From NCBI GenBank assembly GCA_948496895.1, contig CAOOJO010000225.1:1-5345 (forward strand): a stretch of 5,345 nt of DNA, written 5' to 3'. The translations under genes were made by a program, and so were the position numbers. The notes under the pieces are model-generated. The model was not told the DNA's origin. It searched no databases and saw only the letters and a program-made list of their open reading frames with translations. Source of the DNA: an uncultured Acetatifactor sp. (GTDB taxonomy: Bacteria > Bacillota > Clostridia > Lachnospirales > Lachnospiraceae). Positions 1-5,345 of this stretch are shown one piece after another; position 1 is the first letter of the stretch, and the number at the start of each line of letters is the position of its first letter.

Positions 1-1
1 G

Positions 2-3000
2 TTCGATGAGGCGGAGGACAGATTCAACCAGGAATACATGGACGGAGAGCGTTCCATAGAGGGAAAGCATTCCATCGAAGGAAAGCATCCTATGGATACA
101 GGGAGTTCCATGGGAAGGGGAACCTCCTGGGGCACAGGCCGTCCCGGGGAGGCATGGAACCGGAACCTCCTAGGCGAGTATGAACCCGGCGCGCTGGAAA
201 TCAGGCAGGCGGAGTATGAGAAGGAGCTTGATGCCTCGGAATCCGAGTGGAGGGCCGCGAAAAAGGACATAGACCAGTACAGGGAGCAGATCAAGGCTTC
301 CAGGAGATTGGTAGAGGACAAGCTGGCGGAGAAGAGCCGCCTGGAGGCCGACAGGAAAGAGACGGAAAGGCTGCTGCAGGACTACGACAGGGAGCTGGCG
401 GAGCGCGGCGTCATATGGCGATACGTGGGAACAGGACAGGAGGATATGTTCGACACGGAGAAGCTTCTGGCCGGGGTGCGCAGGAAGCTCCTGGACGCGG
501 ATCTGGCAAGGCAGAGCCTGGAGAAGGAGCTGGATGCCCTGGACAGGGAATACCGCAGGCTGGCTCAGGGACAGGTGCTGGAGCTGTCGGAGGAGTTCCG
601 CGGGATGCTGGAGGAGGCCGGGATTCATTTCGTCTATGGAATGGAATGGCTTAAGAAGAACCAGCTTTCCGCCCAGAGGAACCGACAGCTGGTGGCCAGG
701 CAGCCCTTTCTTCCCTATTCATTGATTTTGTCAGGCCAGGAGCTGGAACGCCTGCGGGGACTGCCGAACCAGGTCTATACCTCCGCACCGGTTCCCATCC
801 TGATCCGTGAGGAGCTGGAGGGGCAGGACAGGGAACCCGGCGGGACAGTACAGTCCTTCGGCGAGCTGCATTTTTATGTATGGTTCAACGATAACCTGTT
901 GGAGGAGGAGAAGCTGAACGCCATGCTGGCGCAGCTGGATGACCGGAGGGGCAAGCTGCGCAGGGCCATCGACACCCGCCAGGCCGAATACATGGAGTAC
1001 GTGGGCCATCAGGAGAAAATCAAGGGCCAAGAGGTGACGAAGAGCGCCTATGAGAAGGGAAAGGCGGATATGGCCGCCCAGGAGACGGGCCTCGCCCGCC
1101 TGGAGCAGGAAATCCTGCGGGGACGGGAGGGGCTGGAAGCCCTGGAGGGGCGCCAGGCCAGGCGGGAGCAGGACGCGGCGGGCCTGGACAGGGCCATTGC
1201 CTGGCAGACCAGGAGGCTTGCGGACTTCGGGAGATTCCGGGAAAGCTATGAGGAATACCGAAGGAATTGCCATGCCCTGGAGAAGGTCCGGCAGGAAAAG
1301 GAGCGGGTAAAGAACCTTCAGAAGCTGGAAGCGGAGAAGAACGCCAGGAGAGAGCAGCTGCTGGAGACGGAGAGGAACCGCCTTGCGCTGCTGGAGCGGG
1401 AGGCCTGGGCCTGCGGGGAGAAGCTGGAGACATACCGGCAGTATCCTTTTCCGGAAGAGGAGCCTCTTTCCCTTACGGAGGCGCAGGCTAAGGAAGCCGA
1501 GAGCCGCTACGAAATCATCACAAATGGAATCAGCGCGGAGCAGAAGGAGCTGGAGGAGCGGGTTCGCGCCGCGCAGAAACGCTACGACAGAGCCATGGAA
1601 GAGCTGAGCGGCCTGGCGAAGAAATACAGCCTGGCCCGGGAGGACTGGGAGGCCGTACCCTATGACAAGAAGGAGGAGAACCACCAGGAAATCCAATTGG
1701 AGGAGCAGGAGCGGAAGCTGCGGAAGCAGAAAAGCATGATTCACGAAGAGGAGATACAGTGCGCGCTGCTGCGTCAGGAAAAGGACGCAAAATTGAAAAC
1801 CATAAAAGAGCGATGCCAGAAAGAAGACCCTGTCCCCAGGGAGGAAATCCAGACCATACGCTTCGAGGACGCCATCCGGAAGCTGGAGTACCAGCAGAAG
1901 GAGGCGCAGAAGGAGAAGGAGCTGACGGACAGGCGAGTCCAGGATTACAGGAGCAACCTGACGGCGTTGGCGGAATATGAGGAATTCGCGGAGGAGCCAG
2001 AGGAAAGCGGCAGCCTAACGTCAGAGGAAAACCGTTCCCAGACAATAATTTGGGAATTCGACCTCTCTGCTCTAAGCGGAGCGGAGCTGACGAGGCAGAA
2101 AGGACTGCTCATCCGGGACTACAATGCCTGTCTGGAGCAGCGAAGCCAGGCAAGGGCTGCCCTGGAGCGGGTGCTGAACCGGATGATAAGGATGGAGGCC
2201 TTTGCGGAGGACTTCTACCAGAAGCCCCTGGAGGCCATGCTGCAGCTCACGGAGGACGCGGAGCGCGTCATCAGGCAGCTGGACACCACCATAGCCTCCT
2301 ACGACAGCCTGATGGAGAAGCTCCAGGTGGACATTTCCATGGTGGAGAAGGAGAAGGCGAAGATAACGGAGCTTCTGGGGGATTACCTGAAAGAAGTGCA
2401 CGAAAATCTAAGCAGAATCGACCGCAATTCCACTATTTCTGTGCGCGAGCGCCCCGTGAAGATGCTGAAGGTAGAGCCGCCGGACTGGGTGGAGAACGAG
2501 GCCATGTTCTCCCTGCGGCTGCAGGATACCATCGACGACGTGACGGCCAGGGGAATCGCGCTGCTGGAGGAGAACGGCAACCTTCAGGAATTCCTGGGCA
2601 CCCGGATCACCACCAAGGGGCTCTATGACGCGGTGGTGGGAATCGGCAACATCCAGATTCGCCTCTACAAGATTGAGGAGCAGCGGGAGTACCCCATCAC
2701 CTGGGCAGACGTGGCGAAGAATTCCGGCGGGGAGGGCTTCCTGTCGGCTTTCGTCATCCTTTCCGCGCTGCTCTATTATATGCGGAAGGACGACACTGAC
2801 ATCTTCGCCGATCGGAACGAGGGGAAGGTGCTGCTCATGGACAATCCCTTTGCCCAGACCAACGCCTCCCATCTGCTCAAGCCCCTGATGGACATGGCGA
2901 AGAAGGCCAACACCCAGCTGATCTGCCTGACGGGACTGGGCGGAGAGTCCATTTATAACCGGTTCGACAATATCTACGTCCTGACATTGATTGCCGCCAA

Positions 3001-3112
3001 CCTGCGAAACGACATGCAGTACCTGCGGGCGGAGCATATGCGGGGTTCGGAGGAGGAGACCGTGCTGGTGTCCCAGATTGAGGTGATGGAGCAGCAGGAG
3101 TTCGTGTTCTAG
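2..3112 (+). CDS. SMC/Rad50-like coiled-coil ATPase, C-terminal part (5' end outside window)
   Basis: This looks like a large SMC-type ATPase of the kind that organises, extrudes or destroys DNA with partner subunits. The frame is open from base 2, with twelve codons before the first ATG at 38, and no ribosome binding site precedes that ATG. The true start and the Walker A half are therefore upstream. Numbering from that Met: a Ser/Gly-rich insertion at about 5-45; charged coiled coil at about 55-180; a globular, hinge-like segment with aromatic and proline residues at about 182-290; long coiled coil at about 290-790, interrupted by acidic/Ser linkers near 470-490 and 649-685; and the head C-lobe at about 796-1024. 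The head carries the ABC signature SGGEGF at 896-901 and Walker B VLLMDNPF with Asp935. Asn936 occupies the usual catalytic Glu position, and TGLGG (965-969) stands where the switch His is usually found. Described relatives could include Wadjet JetC or MukB/MksF-type proteins. The ATPase class is firm; the subfamily is not resolved. Confidence 0.85.
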   Translation, partial: FDEAEDRFNQEYMDGERSIEGKHSIEGKHPMDTGSSMGRGTSWGTGRPGEAWNRNLLGEYEPGALEIRQAEYEKELDASESEWRAAKKDIDQYREQIKASRRLVEDKLAEKSRLEADRKETERLLQDYDRELAERGVIWRYVGTGQEDMFDTEKLLAGVRRKLLDADLARQSLEKELDALDREYRRLAQGQVLELSEEFRGMLEEAGIHFVYGMEWLKKNQLSAQRNRQLVARQPFLPYSLILSGQELERLRGLPNQVYTSAPVPILIREELEGQDREPGGTVQSFGELHFYVWFNDNLLEEEKLNAMLAQLDDRRGKLRRAIDTRQAEYMEYVGHQEKIKGQEVTKSAYEKGKADMAAQETGLARLEQEILRGREGLEALEGRQARREQDAAGLDRAIAWQTRRLADFGRFRESYEEYRRNCHALEKVRQEKERVKNLQKLEAEKNARREQLLETERNRLALLEREAWACGEKLETYRQYPFPEEEPLSLTEAQAKEAESRYEIITNGISAEQKELEERVRAAQKRYDRAMEELSGLAKKYSLAREDWEAVPYDKKEENHQEIQLEEQERKLRKQKSMIHEEEIQCALLRQEKDAKLKTIKERCQKEDPVPREEIQTIRFEDAIRKLEYQQKEAQKEKELTDRRVQDYRSNLTALAEYEEFAEEPEESGSLTSEENRSQTIIWEFDLSALSGAELTRQKGLLIRDYNACLEQRSQARAALERVLNRMIRMEAFAEDFYQKPLEAMLQLTEDAERVIRQLDTTIASYDSLMEKLQVDISMVEKEKAKITELLGDYLKEVHENLSRIDRNSTISVRERPVKMLKVEPPDWVENEAMFSLRLQDTIDDVTARGIALLEENGNLQEFLGTRITTKGLYDAVVGIGNIQIRLYKIEEQREYPITWADVAKNSGGEGFLSAFVILSALLYYMRKDDTDIFADRNEGKVLLMDNPFAQTNASHLLKPLMDMAKKANTQLICLTGLGGESIYNRFDNIYVLTLIAANLRNDMQYLRAEHMRGSEEETVLVSQIEVMEQQEFVF
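53..88 (+). repeat. two tandem 18-bp in-frame repeats encoding SIEGKH
   Basis: Bases 53-70 and 71-88 are adjacent 18-bp units, each encoding Ser-Ile-Glu-Gly-Lys-His. They differ at only two bases, both synonymous third positions (ATA/ATC and GAG/GAA). A degenerate Ser/Met/Gly-rich stretch follows to about base 150. The repeat lies inside the SMC-like gene and interrupts otherwise helical, charged coiled-coil sequence, so it probably forms a flexible loop or linker. The synonymous differences suggest an older duplication kept under protein-level selection, or duplication followed by drift. Confidence 0.75.
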
Positions 3113-3140
3113 GAATCCTGCGGGGAATAGAGGGAGAACG

Positions 3141-3146
3141 GGAGAG
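3141..3146 (+). promoter_or_regulatory. ribosome binding site of the MATE gene
   Basis: GGAGAG lies five bases before the ATG at 3152. It favours that start over the next in-frame ATG at 3164, which has no purine-rich sequence at a suitable distance. An additional AGGGAG at 3131-3136 is too far upstream to be the main site. The 39-base gap after the preceding stop codon contains no recognisable promoter or terminator, so translation probably initiates on a transcript coming from the ATPase gene. Confidence 0.75.
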
Positions 3147-3151
3147 TAACG

Positions 3152-4531
3152 ATGAAACAGGCAATGACATACGAAGAAAAATACAAAATGATGGTGGAGA
3201 CTCCGGTGAACAAACTGATTCCCCGGCTGGCGGTGCCTACCATCATCAGCATGCTAATCACCTCCATCTATAACATGGCGGACACCTTTTTCGTAAGCCA
3301 GTTGAGCACCAGCGCCTCCGGGGCCGTGGGCGTGAACTTTTCCCTGATGGCCATGATCCAGGCCATCGGCTTCACGCTGGGCATGGGCAGTGGGAACTAC
3401 ATGTCCCGCATGCTGGGGGCCAAGGAGCAGGACAAGGCCCAGAGGGCCTGCTCCACGGCGGTGTATACCGCGTTTGTCTTCGGACTTCTGCTGGCGGTGT
3501 TCGGTATCTGGAATATAAATGCCCTGGTGCGGGCCCTGGGGGCTACGGAGACCATCGCGCCCTATGCCAGGGACTATGGGCAGTACATCCTGATTGCCGC
3601 GCCTTACATGACCGTGTCCTTCGTGTTCAATAACCATCTGCGCTCCCAGGGGAACGCGGCCCTGTCCATGCTTGGCATCACGGCAGGGGGCGTGCTGAAC
3701 GTCATCCTGGATCCGGTGCTGATATTCGGGTTCGAACTGGGCATCTCCGGCGCGGCCATTGCCACGATTTTCAGCCAGTTCGTCAGCTTCCTGATCCTGC
3801 TGACGCTGGTGATTCGGTCGGGGAACGTGCTGAAGCCCCATCCGAAGTTCTTCACCATGAAGGGATGGGTGTACAAGGAGATTCTGTCCGCCGGGATGCC
3901 CACTTTGGGGCGGCAGGGGCTGGCCAGCGTGGCCTCGGTGCTGCTGAACGTGGCGTCCTCCGGCTTTGGGGACGCTGCGGTGGCGGCCATGTCCATCGTG
4001 ACCAGAATCATGATGTTCATCAACTCGGCGCTGATCGGCTTCGGCCAGGGCTTCCAGCCGGTGTGCGGCTTCAATTTCGGGGCGAAGCGGTACGGGCGGG
4101 TGCTGGAGGCGTACTATTTCTGCCGCAGGGTGGCCTTCGTGTTCCTGCTGGTCATGGCGGTGGTGATGTTCGCCGTCTCCACGCCGATTATGAGGCTGTT
4201 TCGGAGGGAGGACGCGGAGGTGATCCGCATAGGGGCGCTGGCGCTGAAGCTCCAGTGCGTCCTGCTGCCGGTTCAGTCCTTCACCATCATCGGCAACATG
4301 CTGACCCAGTCCATCGGCTACAGCTTCCGGGCCACGCTTACAGCCATCGGGAAGCAGGGACTGTTCTTCATCCCGGCTATCCTGATTCTGCCCGGGGCCT
4401 GCGGAATCCTGGGGCTGCAGCTGGCACAGCCGGTGGCGGATCTGCTGACCTTTGTGCTGACACAGGTGATTGTGGTCATGGTGGTGAAGGAATTGAAGGG
4501 GATGGAGAGGGAGGCAGAGACATCCCGATAG
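3152..4531 (+). CDS. MATE-family multidrug/cation antiporter
   Basis: This complete 459-residue inner-membrane protein has the length and layout of the MATE (multi-antimicrobial extrusion) family. Members export cationic drugs, dyes or metabolites in exchange for Na+ or H+. The two-fold internal repeat is visible: the first half has GMGSGNYMSRMLGA (77-90), and the second half has the matching GFGQGFQPVCGFNFGA (296-311). Other family hallmarks are the first-helix segment NMADTFFVSQ (41-50, with Asp44), FNNHLRSQGN (159-168) and the NVILDPVLIFG / GISGAAIAT block (183-205). About twelve hydrophobic segments can be picked out between residues 22 and 446, followed by a short charged tail. The style is closest to MepA-like MATEs of Firmicutes, but the substrate cannot be read from sequence. 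The gene follows the SMC-like gene by 39 bases and is probably co-transcribed with it. There is no obvious U-tract terminator after the stop. Confidence 0.95.
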   Translation: MKQAMTYEEKYKMMVETPVNKLIPRLAVPTIISMLITSIYNMADTFFVSQLSTSASGAVGVNFSLMAMIQAIGFTLGMGSGNYMSRMLGAKEQDKAQRACSTAVYTAFVFGLLLAVFGIWNINALVRALGATETIAPYARDYGQYILIAAPYMTVSFVFNNHLRSQGNAALSMLGITAGGVLNVILDPVLIFGFELGISGAAIATIFSQFVSFLILLTLVIRSGNVLKPHPKFFTMKGWVYKEILSAGMPTLGRQGLASVASVLLNVASSGFGDAAVAAMSIVTRIMMFINSALIGFGQGFQPVCGFNFGAKRYGRVLEAYYFCRRVAFVFLLVMAVVMFAVSTPIMRLFRREDAEVIRIGALALKLQCVLLPVQSFTIIGNMLTQSIGYSFRATLTAIGKQGLFFIPAILILPGACGILGLQLAQPVADLLTFVLTQVIVVMVVKELKGMEREAETSR

Positions 4532-4555
4532 GAAAATCCGTTGCAGAAAATCTAC

Positions 4556-4583
4556 TATACAAAATTAAAATAAGTGATATAAT
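4556..4583 (+). promoter_or_regulatory. candidate upstream alaS promoter (extended -10)
   Basis: A perfect TATAAT at 4578-4583 is preceded by TG with one base between (TGATATAAT), which is an extended -10 for the housekeeping sigma factor. The best -35 is TATACA at 4556-4561, matching four of six consensus positions with a 16-base spacer. An extended -10 can compensate for a weak -35. Initiation would be expected near base 4590, close to the centre of the inverted repeat. Its -10 box overlaps the left arm of that repeat. Confidence 0.6.
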
Positions 4584-4609
4584 AGAATCCAATGACAGGA
4601 TTCTATTAT
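4579..4609. repeat. perfect 12-bp inverted repeat with 7-base spacer at the alaS promoter
   Basis: ATAATAGAATCC (4579-4590) and GGATTCTATTAT (4598-4609) are exact reverse complements separated by AATGACA. The arms overlap the upstream -10 box, and the spacer contains the downstream -35 element. As DNA it could be an operator for a dimeric regulator. As RNA, from transcription entering out of the MATE gene, it could form a hairpin. The stem is mostly A-T and no run of T follows, so it does not fit a standard intrinsic terminator. E. coli AlaRS is known to repress its own gene by binding a palindrome flanking the transcription start; whether this is analogous is speculation. Confidence 0.8.
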
Positions 4610-4619
4610 CATGTATAAT
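4592..4619 (+). promoter_or_regulatory. candidate main alaS promoter
   Basis: ATGACA at 4592-4597 matches the -35 consensus at five of six positions. It is followed after 16 bases by a perfect TATAAT at 4614-4619. A start near base 4626 would give a leader of about 63 bases before alaS. The -35 lies in the spacer of the 12-bp inverted repeat, and the right arm of the repeat fills most of the promoter spacer, so a protein bound to the repeat would be expected to block this promoter. The -10 sequence TATAATAGA is identical over nine bases to that of the upstream candidate. Confidence 0.7.
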
Positions 4620-4645
4620 AGACGCTAGGAAAAACAAGCATCCAA

Positions 4646-4664
4646 AGCCCCGCACTTAGGGGCT
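4646..4664 (+). other. GC-rich hairpin in the alaS 5' leader
   Basis: AGCCCC (4646-4651) pairs perfectly with GGGGCT (4659-4664) around a seven-base loop, GCACTTA. The stem ends ten bases before the Shine-Dalgarno sequence, leaving it accessible. The following bases are ACGATAAACC, so there is no U-tract and it is not a normal terminator. It might stabilise the leader RNA or be a protein-binding site. A chance hairpin of this size is also possible. Confidence 0.5.
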
Positions 4665-4674
4665 ACGATAAACC

Positions 4675-4680
4675 GGGAGG
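4675..4680 (+). promoter_or_regulatory. alaS ribosome binding site
   Basis: GGGAGG, a strong Shine-Dalgarno match, lies eight bases before the ATG at 4689. This is good spacing and fixes the start of alaS, which also coincides with the expected beginning of the conserved AlaRS N-terminus. Confidence 0.9.
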
Positions 4681-4688
4681 AAGAACAC

Positions 4689-5345
4689 ATGAAACCATAT
4701 GGTGTAAACGAATTAAGAAGAATGTTCCTGGACTTCTTCGAGAGCAAAGAGCATCTGAAAATGAAGAGCTTTTCACTGGTGCCCCACAACGACAACAGCC
4801 TGCTGATCATCAACTCCGGCATGGCCCCCTTAAAGCCCTACTTCACGGGACAGGAGATTCCTCCCAGGCGCAGGGTCACCACCTGCCAGAAGTGCGTCCG
4901 CACAGGGGACATCGAGAACGTGGGCAAGACCGCCAGGCATCTGACCTTCTTTGAGATGCTGGGCAATTTCTCCTTCGGGGACTATTTCAAGCATGAAGCC
5001 ATCCGCTGGAGCTGGGAGTTTTTGACGGAAGTGGTGGGCATGGATCCGGAGCGCCTGTACCCTTCCATCTACAGCGAGGATAACGATGCCTTTGAAATCT
5101 GGACAAAGGAAATCGGCGTGCCCGCAGAGAAGATCACCCGCTTCTACAGGGACGAGAACGGAAAATGCGACAATTTCTGGGAGCACGGCGCAGGCCCCTG
5201 CGGCCCCTGTTCCGAGATCTACTACGACAGAGGAATCAAATATGGCTGCGGCAGGCCCGACTGCAAGGTGGGCTGTGACTGCGACCGCTTCATGGAAGTA
5301 TGGAACAATGTGTTCACCCAGTTCGACAATGACGGAAAGGGCAAC
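4689..5345 (+). CDS. alaS: alanyl-tRNA synthetase, N-terminal part (3' end outside window)
   Basis: The first 219 codons are present with no stop before the window ends; the family is usually about 870-900 residues, so roughly a quarter is visible. The enzyme is a cytoplasmic class II synthetase that activates alanine and charges tRNA-Ala. The visible part is the aminoacylation domain. It includes SLVPHNDNSLL and NSGM near the N-terminus, CQKCVR at 66-71, the class II motif 2 region RHLTFFEMLGNFSFGDYFK at 83-101, GPCGPCSEIYYD from 169, and RFMEVWNNVFTQF from about 200. These align by eye with E. coli AlaRS blocks. Between the last two blocks is a Cys-rich segment with Cys187, Cys192, Cys196 and Cys198, which I associate with clostridial AlaRS and which may bind a metal. 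The editing and C-Ala domains lie beyond the window. Its own promoter region suggests expression independent of the MATE gene. Confidence 0.98.
   Translation, partial: MKPYGVNELRRMFLDFFESKEHLKMKSFSLVPHNDNSLLIINSGMAPLKPYFTGQEIPPRRRVTTCQKCVRTGDIENVGKTARHLTFFEMLGNFSFGDYFKHEAIRWSWEFLTEVVGMDPERLYPSIYSEDNDAFEIWTKEIGVPAEKITRFYRDENGKCDNFWEHGAGPCGPCSEIYYDRGIKYGCGRPDCKVGCDCDRFMEVWNNVFTQFDNDGKGN

Larger units (their letters stand above)
4532..4688 (+). other. AT-rich intergenic region and alaS leader
   Basis: This 157-base gap separates the MATE stop from the alaS start. Bases 4541-4620 are much richer in A and T than the coding sequence on either side. The gap holds two promoter-like elements, a long inverted repeat, a GC-rich leader hairpin and the alaS ribosome binding site, each listed separately. 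I see no small open reading frame with a ribosome binding site, no tRNA gene, and no T-box consensus (TGGNACC-like antiterminator sequence). No hairpin followed by a run of T residues is present, so termination after the MATE gene is not visible here. Confidence 0.8.

Noticed and set aside
38..40. ATG at 38 as the true start of the ATPase gene
   Set aside because: The frame is open back to the window edge with sequence of the same charged style, no Shine-Dalgarno precedes this ATG, and the Walker A half of the ATPase would be missing.
731..1744. A 337-codon open frame on the minus strand
   Set aside because: It is antisense to the coiled coil of the SMC-like gene. Its Leu/Pro/Gln-rich composition is what reversed Glu/Lys/Leu-rich GC-rich codons give, and it shows no domain pattern or ribosome binding site.
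1530..2045. Pro/Ser-rich minus-strand frame of 171 codons
   Set aside because: It is a low-complexity shadow of the same coiled-coil gene with no recognisable motif.
3254..3841. A 195-codon minus-strand frame opposite the MATE gene
   Set aside because: It is His/Gly/Gln-rich shadow sequence opposite conserved MATE motifs.
4552..4600. Divergent promoter on the minus strand (TATAGT-like box)
   Set aside because: The -35 match is poor and there is no credible minus-strand gene for it to drive. AT-rich sequence gives such matches by chance.
4579..4609. Intrinsic terminator of the MATE gene
   Set aside because: The stem is strong in length but mostly A-T, and no run of T follows the right arm. 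The overlapping promoter elements make an operator-type role more likely, although partial termination cannot be excluded.
3865..4659. A 264-codon + strand frame overlapping the MATE gene
   Set aside because: It is out of frame with an excellent MATE protein, Gly/Arg-rich, and has no conserved features.
4646..4664. Terminator or T-box antiterminator before alaS
   Set aside because: There is no T-run after the six-base-pair stem, no T-box consensus, and the leader is too short for a specifier domain.

Overview
The window holds three genes, all on the + strand, and two run off its edges. Moderately GC-rich coding sequence, strong Shine-Dalgarno sites and an alanyl-tRNA synthetase of the Clostridia type (a Cys-rich GCGxPDC...GCDCDR segment) point to a Gram-positive anaerobe of the Clostridia, plausibly a Lachnospiraceae-type gut bacterium. 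That placement is an inference from protein style, not from a marker comparison.

Region 1 (2-3112) is the C-terminal 1,036 residues of a very large coiled-coil ATPase of the SMC/Rad50/MukB type. The reading frame is already open at base 2, so the N-terminal head lobe with its Walker A motif lies upstream. What is visible is part of one coiled-coil arm with a small Ser/Gly-rich repeat insertion, a compact hinge-like globular segment, about 500 residues of further coiled coil, and a C-terminal head lobe with an SGGE signature and a Walker B strand. That Walker B ends in Asp-Asn rather than Asp-Glu. This is the most interesting gene here. It resembles the ATPase subunit of defence or plasmid-clearing SMC systems such as Wadjet (JetC-like), but its partner genes are not in the window.

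Region 2 (3113-4531) is a complete MATE-family multidrug/cation antiporter. It starts 39 bases after the ATPase stop with a good ribosome binding site, and there is no visible promoter or terminator in the gap, so the two are probably co-transcribed. No functional link between them is evident.

Region 3 (4532-4688) is a strikingly AT-rich 157-base intergenic stretch in front of alaS. It contains two consensus TATAAT boxes 36 bases apart, a perfect 12-bp inverted repeat lying across them, and then a short 5' leader with a GC-rich hairpin just before the ribosome binding site. I see no T-box.

Region 4 (4689-5345) is the first 219 codons of alaS, cut by the window end. The layout suggests an accessory or defence-type gene and a transporter lying directly upstream of an independently promoted housekeeping gene.
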